Shown in pieces: positions 21,273 through 33,000 of a DNA stretch of 64,000 nt. Numbering within the stretch: the first letter of the stretch is position 1; every line of letters starts with the position of its first letter. The DNA comes from Palaemon carinicauda (Eukaryota > Arthropoda > Malacostraca > Decapoda > Palaemonidae), in NCBI RefSeq assembly GCF_036898095.1, contig NC_090739.1:63933247-63997246 (forward strand), read 5' to 3'. The position numbers and the translations under genes are program-made. The notes under the pieces were generated by a model. It ran no database searches. It saw only the letters and a program-made list of their open reading frames with translations, and had not been told where the DNA came from.

Positions 21273-24200
21273 AGTGAGGGATATAAAGTTGGAATTGACA
21301 TAAATTTAGAACCAATGTAAAGTTGGAACTGACATAAAGTTAGAACCAAAGTAAAGTTGGAACTGACAAAATTAGAACCAATGTAAAGTTGGAACTGATA
21401 TAAAGTTAGAACCGATGAAAAGCTAGAACTGACATAAAGTTAGAACTGATGTAGAGTTGCAATTGACATAAAGTGAGAACCAATGTAAAGTTGGAAATGA
21501 CCTAAAGTTAGAACCGATGTAGAGCTGGAATTGACATAAAGTTTGAACCAAAGTAAAGTTGGAACAGACGGAAGGTTAGAACCGACATAAAGTTAGAACT
21601 GATGTCATGATGAAAATTACATAAATTTTGAACCGATGTAAAGTTGGAACTGACAAATTTACAACTAATGTAAAGTTGAAAATGACATAAAGTTAGAACC
21701 GATGTCAAGTTGAAACTGACTAGAGTTAGAACCGGTGTAAAGTTGGAATTGACAAAGTTAGAATAAATGAAAAGTTGAAACCGACGTAAAGTTGGAACCG
21801 ATGTAAAGTTGGAACTTACTTAAGTTAGAACCAATGTAAAGTTGGAGCTGGCATAAAGTTAGAACCAACGTAAAACTAGAACTGACATACAGTTAGAACC
21901 GATGTAAAGTTGAAACTGACATGAATTTAGAACTGATGTAAAGTTGGAACTGAGTTAAGTTAGAACCAATGTAAAGTTGGAGCTGACATAAAGTTAGAAC
22001 CCACGTAAAACTGGAACTGACGTAAAGTTAGAACTGATGTAAAGTTTGAAATGACAATGTTAAAACCAATGTAAAGTTAAAAATTACAAAGTTAAAACCA
22101 TGTAAAGATAGAACAGACAAAGTTAAAACCAATGTAAAGTTGGAACTGACAAAGTTAGAACTAATGTAAAGTTGGAAATGACATAAAGTTAAAGCCAATG
22201 TAAAATTGGAGCTGACATAAAGTTAGAGCTAATGTAAAGTTGGAAATGACATAAAGTTAAAACCAATGTAAAGTTGGAACTGACATAAAGTTAGAACTAA
22301 TGTAAAGTTGGAAATGACAAAGTTAAAACCAATGTAAAGTTGTAGCTGACATAAAGTTAAAACCAATGTAAAGTTGGAGCTGACATAAAGTTAAAACCAA
22401 TGTAAAGTTGTAGCTGACATAAAGTTAAAACCAATGTAAAGTTGTAGCTGACATAAAGTTAAAACCAATGTAAAGATGGAGCTGACATAAAGTTAAAACC
22501 AATGTAAAGTTGGAGCTGTTAAAACCAATGTAAAGTTGGAGCTGACATAAAGTTAGATCTAATGTAAAGTTGGAAATTACATAAATCTAAAACTAATGTA
22601 AATTTAGAACTGACATAAAGTTAGAACTAATGTAAAGTTGGAAATGACATAAAGTTGAAACCTATGTAAAGTTTGAGCTGACATAAAGATAAAACCTATG
22701 TAAAGCTGAAAATGCCATACAGTTAGGACCGATGTAAAGTTGAAACTGACATAAAGTTAGAATTGATGTGAATTTGGAGCTGACATAAAGTTAGAACTAA
22801 TGTAAAGTTGGAAATTATATAAAGTTAAAACCAATGTAAAGTTGGAGCTGACATAAAGTTAAAACCAATGTAAAGTTGGAGCTGACATAAAGTTAGAACT
22901 AATGTAAAGTTGGAAATGACATAAAGTTAAAACCAATGTAAAGCTGGAACTGACATAAAGTTAAAACTAATGTAAAGTTGGAAATGATATAAAGTTAAAA
23001 CCAATGTAAAGTTGGAATTGACATAAGGTTAGAACTAATGTAAAGTTGGAAATGTCATAAAGTTAAAACCAATGTAAAGCTGGAACTGACATAAAGTTAA
23101 AACTAATGTAAAGTTGGAAATGATATAAAGTTAAAACCAATGTAAAGTTGGAATTGACATAAGGTTAGAACTAATGTAAAGTTGGAAATGACTTAAAGTT
23201 AGAACTAATGTAAAGTTGGAAATGTCATAAAGTTAAAACCAATGTAAAGTTGGAGCTGACATAAAGATTAAAACCAAAGTAAAGTTGGAATTGACATTAC
23301 GTTAAAACCTATGTAAAGTTGAAAATGACATAAAGTTAGAATCGATGTGAATTTGGAGCTGACAAAGTTAGAACTAATGTAAAGTTGAAAATGAAATAAA
23401 GTTAAAACCAATGTAAAGTTGGAATTAACAAAGTTAAAACCTATGTAAAGCTGAAAATGACATACAGTTAGTACCGATGTAAAGTTGAAACCAACATAAA
23501 GTTAGAACACATGTGAATTTGGAGCTGACAAAGTTAGAACTAATGTAAAGTTGGAAATGACATAAAGTTAAAACCAATGTAAAGTTGGAGCTGACATAAA
23601 GTTAGAACAGATGTGAATTTGGAGCTGACAAAGTTAGAACTAATGTAAAGTTGGAAATGACATAAAGTTAAAACCAATGTAAAGTTGGAGCTGACATAAA
23701 GTTAGAACAGATGTGAATTTGGAGCTGACAAAGTTAGAACTAATGTAAAGTTGGAAATGACAAAGTTAAAACCAATGTAAAGTTGGAATTGACAAAGTTA
23801 AAACCTATGTAAAGCTGAAAATGACATACAGTTAGGACCGATGTAAAGTTGAAACTGACATAAAGTTAGAACCGATGTAAAGTTGAAACTAACATAAAGT
23901 TAGAACTAATGTAAAGTTGGAAATGAAATAAAGTTAAAACCAATGTAAAGTTGGAAATGAAATAAAGTTAAAACCAATGTAAAGTTGGAAATGAAATAAA
24001 GTTAAAACCAATGTAAAGTTGGAATTGACAAAGTTAAAACCTATGTAAAGTTGAAAATTACATACAGTTAGAACCGATGTAAAGTTGGAACTGACATAAA
24101 GTTAGAACCGATGTAAAGTTGGAGGTGACTTGAGTTAAAACCGATGTAAAGCTGGAACTGACATAAAGTTAGAACTGATATAAAGTTGGAAATGACAAAG

Positions 24201-24590
24201 TTAGAACCAATGTAAAGTTGGAACTGACATAAAGGTGAATCTAATATAAAGTTGGCACTGACATAAAGTTAAAACCAATATACGGTTGGAACTGACAAAG
24301 TTAGAACTGATATACAGTTGGAACTGACATAAAGTTAAAAGCAATGTAAAGTTGGAACTGACATAAGGTTAAAATCAATGTAAAGTTAGAACTGACATAA
24401 AGTTAGAACCGATGTAAAGTTGGAAATGACATTATTAAGTTAGAACTGATACAAAGTTGGAACTGACGAAGTTAGGACTGACGTAAATAAAGTTGGAACT
24501 GTATCATATCAAACTGACGTTAAGTTGGAACTGACGTTTTTGAGCCAAAGTAAATTAAGAACTGGCGTATATTAAATCGACGTAAAGAGG
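21273..24590. repeat. 3.3-kb satellite: 17-bp motif arranged as 34-bp dimers
   Basis: About 97 dimer units. Each dimer pairs GTTAGAACCGATGTAAA with GTTGGAACTGACATAAA; the two halves match at most positions, so the original repeat was 17 bp. Variants include units missing ATAAA in the second half (GACAAAGTT) and substitutions such as AAACCAATG and GAGCTGACA. Variant combinations recur at intervals in 22.3-23.9 kb, indicating segmental amplification. Frequent TAA in every frame excludes coding use. Confidence 0.95.
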
Positions 24591-24629
24591 GATATCAACT
24601 ATAGCAGTAAACAATATATGCAAGTTACT

Positions 24630-24735
24630 GATGAGTAGGGAACGGAAAACAATATTGGTATTAATCAAAATTAGGGAACGGAAAACATTATTGGTATTAA
24701 TCAAAATTATTGTTATTATTATTACTATTATTAGG
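24630..24735. repeat. Short duplication and ATT-rich tract
   Basis: GGGAACGGAAAACA followed by TATTGGTATTAATCAAAATT occurs twice in tandem (24638-24672 and 24673-24707), then leads into ATT/TTA triplets. Confidence 0.7.
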
Positions 24736-24906
24736 GCAATTTCATATTTCATCCTAATGATGATAATAACAGGAATTATTATCATAGTACTACTACTTTC
24801 ATTGGTGTTATTTTGGTCTTTCTAGTAGTAAATCCCAGGAAAAAATCCCCTTTTTTGACCCAAAGAGTATGCATAGTTTACTAGACCGTGTCCCATGTCT
24901 CATAAT

Positions 24907-25141
24907 CTGAGAATAGAGGTAGGCAGGTGGAGCCGCACACCTCGGGAAGAACGTGTCTGTCAGAGATAATATTCACGTGCAGACTGAACATGTGTTGATA
25001 CACTGCCCACTTACTGATCACTGTCGGGAGAGGTACCGAATGTGAAACTTCGCAGATATTAAGGAATTATTCAGTGAAACAATTTATTTGGAAGAATTAT
25101 GTCCTTTTGTATATGAAGAATTGCTGGCCTATGTCAAATAA
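24907..25141 (+). pseudogene. Non-LTR retrotransposon ORF2 C-terminal Cys/His region
   Basis: One frame reads LRIEVGRWSRTPREERVC. After a one-base shift it continues DNIHVQTEHVLIHCPLTDHC and RERYRM, then a stop codon, NFADIKELFSETIYLEELCP and a final stop at 25139-25141. The pattern C...E-H-V-L-x-H-C-P is the C-terminal Cys/His motif downstream of RT in many non-LTR elements. The copy is 5'-truncated with one frameshift and one internal stop. Its 3' flank reaches a purine tract at 25240-25312. Confidence 0.7.
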
Positions 25142-25762
25142 TTACGATGCTCTAAGGACGTAGTTTTATATTGTATTAGGGTTATGATATGTTGGAGGTT
25201 AAACCCTAAAGATTTATTAGTAGATTGATACTGTAGGGGAAGAAAAAAGAAAAGAAAAGAAAAGAAAAGAAAGAAGGAAAAGAAGAAAAAGAGGAGGGAG
25301 AGGGGAAAACAAGAATTATGATCTTAGGTCTTGTGTTGTGGATTGATAGCGTAGGTGTGAAATATTGCTTTCAAAATATATTTGTGTATGGGGGATTATT
25401 TTGGACAAATCTAATTCATGTTTAATGAAGATTACTTTTCTGTACCATATGTTTATTTTGACAATAAATTACTACTAGTCAATTCAGATCAGAAAGTGGA
25501 TTATGATATATATGCTGAAATAAAACTGTTCTCTTCTACTTCAGTATTGAGAGAAATATGATAACGTTTTCGTTTTGAGATGCTGGGGGAAATAAATTTT
25601 AGCTTAGAGATATATATTATTAATGGAAACTCTGCCTCAAGTTTATCTAACTTCCTGATGCAACAAAAGCAATTAACCAATATTAATTGTAGTTAAAACT
25701 TATATGTAAGAAAGTTTGGTAAACATATTATACTTTAATTTTAGACAAATACAGAACATGAA

Positions 25763-25764
<2 letters not shown>
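25142..25764. other. Probable retrotransposon 3' flank with a polypurine tract
   Basis: No gene. 25240-25312 is almost pure A/G on the plus strand (AAAAGAAAAGAAAAG-type). The rest is AT-rich and unassigned. Confidence 0.45.

Positions 25765-25856
<92 letters not shown>
25765..25856. repeat. (AT)n microsatellite
   Basis: 46 uninterrupted AT units. Confidence 0.97.
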
Positions 25857-25858
<2 letters not shown>

Positions 25859-25954
25859 TACACGCTATCTTGTATCATATCGATTTTTGACAATGAATAT
25901 TTGGGCAAACCTCCAGTTCATGAGTTTTCACACCCGCCTCAATATTAAAACCAA

Positions 25955-25986
25955 TTCCCCACCCAAACCGGGGTTTGGGTGGGGAA
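25955..25986. repeat. Perfect 15-bp inverted repeat, G/C-rich
   Basis: TTCCCCACCCAAACC, a 2-bp spacer, and its exact complement. Related GGTTTTGGG/GGGG motifs occur near 1160 and 4483. It could be a hairpin or a remnant terminal repeat. Confidence 0.75.
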
Positions 25987-26179
25987 CACCAAAAAACGAG
26001 TGATTTGCAGCAATTGCAATTGTCAGAAATGCATAACAAATACAAGATAACCAGTTGGAACTATACATGGTTCATGTAAGTGGCGTGAAATTAAATTTAA
26101 TTCATATCACGTCCCCAAGATGGTTGTTGTTCTGCAGTTGCTAGCTTGGCTTGAAAATAAACATTGGGCGGATCATAAA

Positions 26180-26300
26180 GAAAAGGATATGCTTATAATT
26201 GCAAAATATGAAGGAAATCCTTCTACTTGTATTTATAAAAATTTCAAGCAGAAGCTTCTACTTTTAGAGCAAAAGCATATCCTTATAATCACATAAAAGT
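26180..26300. repeat. Weak inverted repeat
   Basis: AAAAGGATATGCTT near 26186 is answered by AAGCATATCCTT near 26273. Intervening CTTCTACTT repeats. Possibly a decayed foldback element. Confidence 0.3.
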
Positions 26301-26425
26301 AAATGGTTATACATAAAGAAGACCCTTTACTTCAAATAAAGAGCATATGCTTCGAAAAAGCTGAGTCTGGTCAGTAGCAGACTGCAGTTCGAAGAGAAAG
26401 GTTGTTCTGTCCGATTCTCAGCACG

Positions 26426-26637
26426 ATGGCAGATTTTGTGGATGTGAGGCATGTTAAACAATACATGCCTCGTTTACTCACACTTGATCGTGATTTCAAG
26501 ATGTTATTCCGTTTTGAAGAACAAAATGTACAGTGGCTTGCGGACAGATATCTTGTCCACACCTGGAATCTCGATGAAATATCAAGGTTAAGCCATAACT
26601 TGGTGATATGCATTTTACATTTGCTTTTGCATGTATA
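26426..26637 (+). pseudogene. Possible HARBI1-like (PIF/Harbinger) transposase N-terminus
   Basis: From the ATG at 26426 (context CACGATGG) the frame reads MADFVDVRHVKQYMPRL, then FRFEEQNVQWLADRYL. The F-R-F-x-x-x-x-V-x-W-L-A-x-R-x-L spacing resembles the N-terminal helical region of HARBI1-like nucleases from arthropods. After about 55 codons (DEISR) the text turns hydrophobic and low quality, and CAAGGTTAAG at about 26586 could be a splice donor. No DDE catalytic domain was found downstream, so this would be an isolated exon or a truncated copy. Assignment is from pattern memory, with moderate-to-low certainty. Confidence 0.35.
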
Positions 26638-26676
26638 AATAGTTGGGAGAATACCAAAGCTGCTGTATTTAGAGAT

Positions 26677-26701
26677 GTTTGTATGTATGTATGTATGTAT
26701 G

Positions 26702-26763
<62 letters not shown>

Positions 26764-26767
26764 GTAG

Positions 26768-26838
<71 letters not shown>
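26677..26838. repeat. Compound microsatellite (TATG)-(TA)-(TTA)
   Basis: TATG to 26706, TA 26706-26756, then TTA 26769-26838 (about 23 units). The 174-codon frame across it is mostly Tyr, Ile and Val from the repeats. Confidence 0.97.
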
Positions 26839-26839
<1 letters not shown>

Positions 26840-26859
26840 AAACAAGAATGGAATTTTTC

Positions 26860-27240
26860 GCGAGTCCTAAAACAATTCGGAAGAAAATCTCGGATTTCCA
26901 AATGGCTTCAGAAGAAATAGCCATAGACTTAGCATGGGATTCTGAATGCCTGCAGAACGGAATCTCGGAACGGTATCGGAAGAAAACTTTCCCGGATTTC
27001 CAAATGAATGACTTCAGAAAAATAGCCATAGACTTAGCATGGAATTCTGAATGCCTGCAGAACGGAATCTCAGAACGGTTTTGGAAGAAAACTTTCCCGA
27101 ATTTCCAAAAGTCTTCAAAGGACATACTGTAGACGTACACTTAACATGGATTTCTGAATGACTCCAGAACTGAAATTTCCAGGAGCAGTCCTGAACAACT
27201 CCTCACCGAGTTTCAAATGACTTCTGAAGACATGATCTTC
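26860..27240. repeat. Degenerate ~100-bp tandem repeat, 3-4 copies
   Basis: Units begin near 26879, 26978 and 27083 (spacing 99 and 105 bp). They share GGAAGAAAA, GGATTTCCAAATG, AATAGCCATAGACTTAGC and CTGAATGCCTGCAGAACGG. A fourth, weak copy ends near 27240. Two units read in frame as IAIDLAWxSECLQNGISER but the frame originates in the TTA microsatellite; coding use is unproven. Confidence 0.75.
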
Positions 27241-28097
27241 ATTTTTTCAAACGTAGCCTGCAACACCTCACATGATCTGTATGTAGCTGGCGAAATTTAA
27301 CCAAGGAATTGCGCGTCAATAGGAGTAAGAGGAAATGAGTTGATGACCGGGAGAAGGATTTCACTTAACTCACAGAGATCGCGTTCTGGCGGAATAGGAA
27401 GCTGCTGGTAAGAATTATGTGTTAAGTCTTCGGAACACCATCAACTACAGATGGTTTTGGTTGCTTCCGAAGTTGCCAATCGTTCGTTTTATATCACCCG
27501 ACCTATAGAAAGACACGGGATCTTCCGTTGGCAGCTGAGCTTTGAAGATCATAATGTATGCGCCTTGAAAGATCCTTTGCTTGGGCTTTCACGACGATGT
27601 CTTATTAAGGGAGACTCTTGGAAAAAGTACGAGGCTTTGTATCGGTGCAAAAACGGATTGCAGGGAATGAGGATGGAGGCAGAATGTTTCAACTGAACGG
27701 TGAGTGACGTGTAATTCTTCGACAGGATTGTCCCAAAATTCGCCATTGAAGTAAGGATATACCCAGATGACATTGGTAAATATATCATGTTGCTCGTCAT
27801 TTACTTTGGCATGATAGTGTATGCGGAGATATCGATAGTATTCATCTCTTTACTCATTGCCCAGATAGGTAAAGAATAAATGCCTTCGATTTCCCTGAGG
27901 AATCTGACGAAGTGAGGACTCGCGGCACTGAAATCTCTTTTGAAATCTAGAAGGACACTGACGAACTAAGGAAAAGAGACAATGAAATCTCGAAAGAGAC
28001 AGATAATCTAATGAAAGAAGATCTTGAAAACTCGAAGACAGGAGAAAACAGCGAAGAAGAGCCTAGAATGACAGAGGTAAGACACCTAAAAATAGAG
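27241..28097 (+). other. Unassigned stretch with weak coding-like segments
   Basis: Frame 27451-27696 (81 codons) shows no known domain. From about 27899 to 28108 another plus-strand frame is nearly open (one TAG at about 27949) and rich in Glu, Asp and Lys (e.g. TDELRKRDNEISKETDNL). It includes imperfect repeats of AATGAAATCTCGAAAGAGAC type. It runs directly into the satellite edge, so it could be a relic of the sequence that gave rise to the satellite. Confidence 0.3.
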
Positions 28098-28318
28098 AGC
28101 CTCTAATGCTAGATGTAAGGCACATCAAAATATAGATCGAAGACCCTCTAATGCTAAAAGTATGGAACCTAGAAATATATGTCAAAGAACTTCTAATGCT
28201 AGAAGTGTAGGAGCTAAAGAGAGAGGTCATAGAACTTCTAATGTTAGAGGTGTGGGAGCTATAAAGAGAGGTCAAAGAACTTCTAATGCTGAGGTGGGAG
28301 CTAAAAGAGGAAAAAAAC
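28098..28318 (+). repeat. Proximal edge of the satellite: 45-bp units, in-frame
   Basis: Landmarks CTCTAATG/TTCTAATG fall at 28101, 28146, 28191, 28236 and 28281, exactly 45 bp apart. One plus-strand frame stays open across them and reads as 15-residue repeats: RPSNAKSMEPRNICQ, RTSNARSVGAKERGH, RTSNVRGVGAIKRGQ. After 28281 the period drops to 38, 42 and then mostly 43 bp and the frame is lost. These units are also the most diverged, as expected of a satellite margin. Confidence 0.75.
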
Positions 28319-31290
28319 TTCTAATGCTAGAGGTGTGGGAGCTAAAAAGAGTCAAAGAACTTCTAATGCTAGAGGTGTGGGAGCTAAAAAGAAGTCAAAG
28401 AACTTCTAATGCTAGAGGTGTGGGAGCTAAAAAGAGGTCAAAAACTTCTAATGCAGAGGTGTGGGAGCTAAAAAGAAGTCAAAGAACTTCTAATGCTAGA
28501 GGGTGGGAGCTAAAAAGAGGCCAAAGAACTTCTAATGCTAGAGGTGTGGGAGCTAAAAAGAGGTCAAAGAACTTCTAATGCTAGAAGTGGGAGCTAAAAA
28601 GAGGTCAAGAACTTCTAATGCTAGAGGTGTGGGAGCTAAAAAGAGGTAAAAAAACTCTAATGCTATAGGTGTGGTGAGCTAAAAAGAGGTCAAAGAACTT
28701 CTAATGCTAGAGGTGGGGGAGCTAAAAAGAGGTCAAAGAACTTCTAATGCTAGAGGTGTGGAGTAAAAAGAGGTCAAAGAACTTCTAATGCAAGGGGTGG
28801 GGGAGCTAAAAAGGTCAAAAGAACTTCTAATTCAAGAGGTGTGGGAGCTAAAAAGAGGTCAAAGAACCTCTAATGCAAGGGTGTGGAGCTAAAAAGAAGT
28901 CAAAGAACTTCTAATGCAAGGGGTGTGGGAGCTAAAAAGAGGTCAAAGAACTTCTAATACAAGAGGTATGGGAGCTAAAAAGATGTCAAAGAACTTCTAA
29001 TGCAAGGGGTGTGGGAGCTAAAAAGAGGTAAGAACTTCTAATGCAAGAGGTGTGGGAGCTAAAAAGAGGTCAAAGAACTTCTAATGCAAGGGGTGGGGGA
29101 GCTAAAAAGAGGTCAAAGAACTTCTAATGCAAGGGGTGTGGGAGCTAAAAAGAGGTCAAAGAACTTCTAATGCAAGGGTGTGGGAGCTAAAAAGAGTCAA
29201 AGAACTTCTAATGCAAGGGGTGGGGGAGCTAAAAAGAGGTCAAAGAACTTCTAATGCAAGGGTGTGGGAGCTAAAAAGAGGTCAAAGAACTTCTAATGCA
29301 AGGGGTGGGGAGCTAAAAAGAGGTCAAAGAACTTCTAATGCAAGGGGTGTGGGAGCTAAAAAGAGGTCAAAGAACTTCTAATGCAAGGGGTGGGGAGCTA
29401 AAAAGAGGTCAAAGAACTTCTAATGCAAGGGGTGTGGGAGCTAAAAAGAGGTCAAAGAACTTCTAATGCAAGGGGTGTGGGAGCTAAAAAGAGGTCAAAG
29501 AACTTCTAATGCAAGGGGTGGGGAAGCTAAAAAGAGGTCAAAGAACTTCTAATGCAAGGGGTGTGGGAGCTAAAAAGAGGTCAAAGAACTTCTATGCAAG
29601 GGGTGGGGAGCTGAAAAAGTCAAGAACTTCTAATGCAAGGGGTGGGGAGCTAAAAAGAAGTCAAAGAACTTCTAATGCAAGGGGTGGGTGAGCTAAAAAG
29701 AAGTCAAAGAACTTCTAATGCAAGGGGTGGGGAAGCTAAAAAAAGTCAAAGAACTTCTAATGCAAGGGGTGGGAGCTAAAAAGAAGTCAAAGAACTTCTA
29801 ATGCAAGGGGTGGGGAGCTAAAAAAGGTCAAAGAACTTCTAATGCAAGGGGTGGGGAGCTAAAAAGAGGTCAAAGAACTTCTAATGCAGAGGTGGGTAGG
29901 CTAAAAAGAGGTAAAAGAACTTCTAATGCAAGGGGTGGGGGAGCTAAAAAGGTCAAAGAACTTCTAATGCAAGAGGTGTGGGAGCTAAAAAGAGGTCAAA
30001 GAACTTCTAATGCAAGAGGTGTGGGAGCTAAAAAGAAGTCAAAGAACTTCTAATGCAAGGGGTGTGGGAGCTAAAAAAGGTCAAAGAACTTCTAATGCAA
30101 GAGGTTGGGAGCTAAAAAGAGGTCAAAGAACTTCTAATGCAAGGGGTGTGGGAGCTAAAAAGAGGTCAAAGAACTTCTAATGCAAGAGGTGTGGGAGCTA
30201 AAAAGAGGTCAAAGAACTTCTAATGCAAGGGGTGGGGGAGCTAAAAAGAGGTCAAAGAACTTCTAATGCAAGGGGGTGGGAGCTAAAAAGAGGTAAAAGA
30301 ACTTCTAATGCAAGGTGTGGGAGCTAAAAAGAGGTCAAAGAACTTCTAATGCAAGGGGTGGGGGAGCTAAAAAGAGGTCAAAGAACTTCTAATGCAAGGG
30401 TGTGGGAGCTAAAAAGAGGAAAAGAACTTCTAATGCAAGGGGTGGGGAGCTAAAAAGAGGTCAAAGAACTTCTAATGCAAGGGGTGTGGGAGCTAAAAAG
30501 AGGTCAAAGAACTTCTAATGCAAGGGATGGGGAGCTAAAAAGAGGTCAAAGAACTTCTAATGCAAGGGGTGTGGGAGCTAAAAAGAGGTCAAAGAACTTC
30601 TAATGCAAGGGTGTGGGAGCTAAAAAGAGGTCAAAGAACTTCTAATGCAAGGGGTGGGGAAGCTAAAAAGAGGTAAAGAACTTCCAATGCAAGGGGTGTG
30701 GGAGCTAAAAAGAGGTCAAAGAACTTCTATGCAAGGGGTGGGGAGCTAAGAAGAAGTCAAAGAACTTCTAATGCAAGGGGTGGGGAGCTAAAAAGAAGTC
30801 AAAGAACTTCTAATGCAAGGGGTGGGGAGCTAAAAACGAAGTCAAAGAACTTCTAATGCAAGGGGTGGGGAAGCTAAAAAGAAGTCAAAGAACTTCTAAT
30901 GCAAGGGGTAGGAAAGCTAAAAAGAAGTCAAAGAACTTCTAATGCAAGGGGTGGGGGAGCTAAAAAAAGGTCAAAGAACTTCCGATGCAAGGGGTGTGGG
31001 AGCTAAAAAAAGGTCAAAGAACTACTAATGCAAGGGGTGGGGGAGCTAAAAAAAGGTCAAAGAAATTCTAATGCAAGGGGTGGGGGAGCTAAAAAGAAGT
31101 AAAAAAACCTCAAATGCAAGGGGTGGGGAAGCTAAAAAGAGGTCAAAGAACTTCTAATGCAAGGGGTGGGGAGCTAAAAAGAGGTCAAAGAACTTCTAAT
31201 ACAAGGGGTGGGGAAGCTAAAAAAAGGTCAAAGACCTTCTAATGCAAGGGGTGTGGGAGCTAAAAGAGGTCAAAGAACTTCTAATGCAAG

Positions 31291-33000
31291 GGGTCGGAAA
31301 GCTAAAAAGAGGTAAAAAAAACTTCTAATGCAAGGGGTGGGGGAGCTAAAAAGAGGTCAAAGAACTTATAATGCAAGGGGTGTGGGAGCTAAGAAGAGGT
31401 CAAAGAACTTCTAATGCAAGGGGTGGGGGAGCTAAAAAGAGGTAAAAAAAACTTCTAATGCAAGGGGTTTGGGAGCTAAAAAGAGGTCAAAGAACTTCTA
31501 ATGCAAGGGGTGTGGAAGCTAAAAAGAGGTCAAAGAACTTCTAATGCAAGGGGTGGGGGAGCTAAAAAGAGGTCAAAGAACTTCTAATGCAAGGGGTGTG
31601 GGAGCTAAAAAGAGGTCAAAGAACTTCTAATGCAAGGGGTGGGGAAGCTAAAAAGAGGTCAAAGAACTTCTAATGCAAGGGGTGTGGGAGCTAATAGAAG
31701 TCAAAGTTCTTCTAATGCAAGGGGTGGGGAAGCTAAAACGAGGTCAAAAAACTTCTAATGCAAGGGGTGGGGAAGCTAAAAAGAGGTCAAAGAACTTCTA
31801 ATGCAAGGGGTGTGGGAGCTAAGAAGAGGTCAAAGAACTTCTAATGCAAGGGGTGAGGGAGATAAAAAGAGGTAAAAAAACTTCTAATGCAAGGGGTTTG
31901 GGAGCTAAAAAGAGGTCAAAGAACTTCTAATGCAAGGGGTGGGGAGCTAAAAAGAGGTCAAAGAACTTCTAATGCAAGGGGTGCGGGAGATAAAAAGAGG
32001 TCAAAGAACTTCTAATACAAGGGGTGGGAAAGCTAAAAAGAGGTCAAAGAACTTCTAATGCAAGGGGTGTGGGAGCTAAAAAGAGGTCAAAGAACTTCTA
32101 ATGCAAGGGGTGTGGAAGCTAAAAGAGGTCAAAGAACTTCTAATGCAAGGGGTCGGAAAGCTAAAAAGAGGTCAAAAAACTTCTAATGCAAGGGGTGGGG
32201 GAGCTAAAAAGAGGTCAAAGAACTTATAATGCAAGGGGTGTGGGAGCTAAGAAGAGGTCAAAGAACTTCTAATGCAAGGGGTGGGGGAGCTAAAAAGAGG
32301 TAAAAAAAACTTCTAATGCAAGGGGTTTGGGAGCTAAAAAGAGGTCAAAGAACTTCTAATGCAAGGGGTGTGGAAGCTAAAAAGAGGTCAAAGAACTTCT
32401 AATGCAAGGGGTGGGGAAGCTAAAAAGAGGTCAAAGAACTTCTAATGCAAGGGGTGTGGGAGCTAAAAAGAGGTCAAAGAACTTCTAATGTAAGGGGTGG
32501 GGAAGCTAAAAAGAGGTCAAAGAACTTCTAATGCAAGGGGTGGGGAAGCTAAAAAGAGGTCAAAGAACTTCTAATGCAAGGGGTGTGGGAGCTAAAAGAG
32601 GTCAAAGTTCTTCTAATGCAAGGGGTGGGGAAGCTAAAACGAGGTCAAAAAACTTCTAATGCAAGGGGTGGGGAAGCTAAAAAGAGGTCAAAGAACTTCT
32701 AATGCAAGGGGTGTGGGAGCTAAGAAGAGGTCAAAGAACTTCTAATGCAAGGGGTGAGGGAGCTAAAAAGAGGTAAAAAAAACTTCTAATGCAAGGGGTT
32801 TGGGAGCTAAAAAGAGGTCAAAGAACTTCTAATGCAAGGGGCGTGGGAGCTAAAAAGAGGTCAAAGAACTTCTAATGCAAGGGGTGGGGAAGCTAAAAAG
32901 AGGTCAAAGAACTTCTAATGCAAGGGGTGTGGGAGCTAAAAAGAGGTCAAAGAACTTCTAATGCAAGGGTGGGGGAGCTAAAAAGAGGTCAAAGAACTTC
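31291..33000. repeat. ~860-bp higher-order duplication within the satellite
   Basis: The rare variant GGGTCGGAAAGC occurs at 31291 and 32150 (859 bp, 20 monomers). The order of neighbouring variants (AACTTATAATGC, GGTTTGGGAGC) is repeated as well. Confidence 0.75.
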
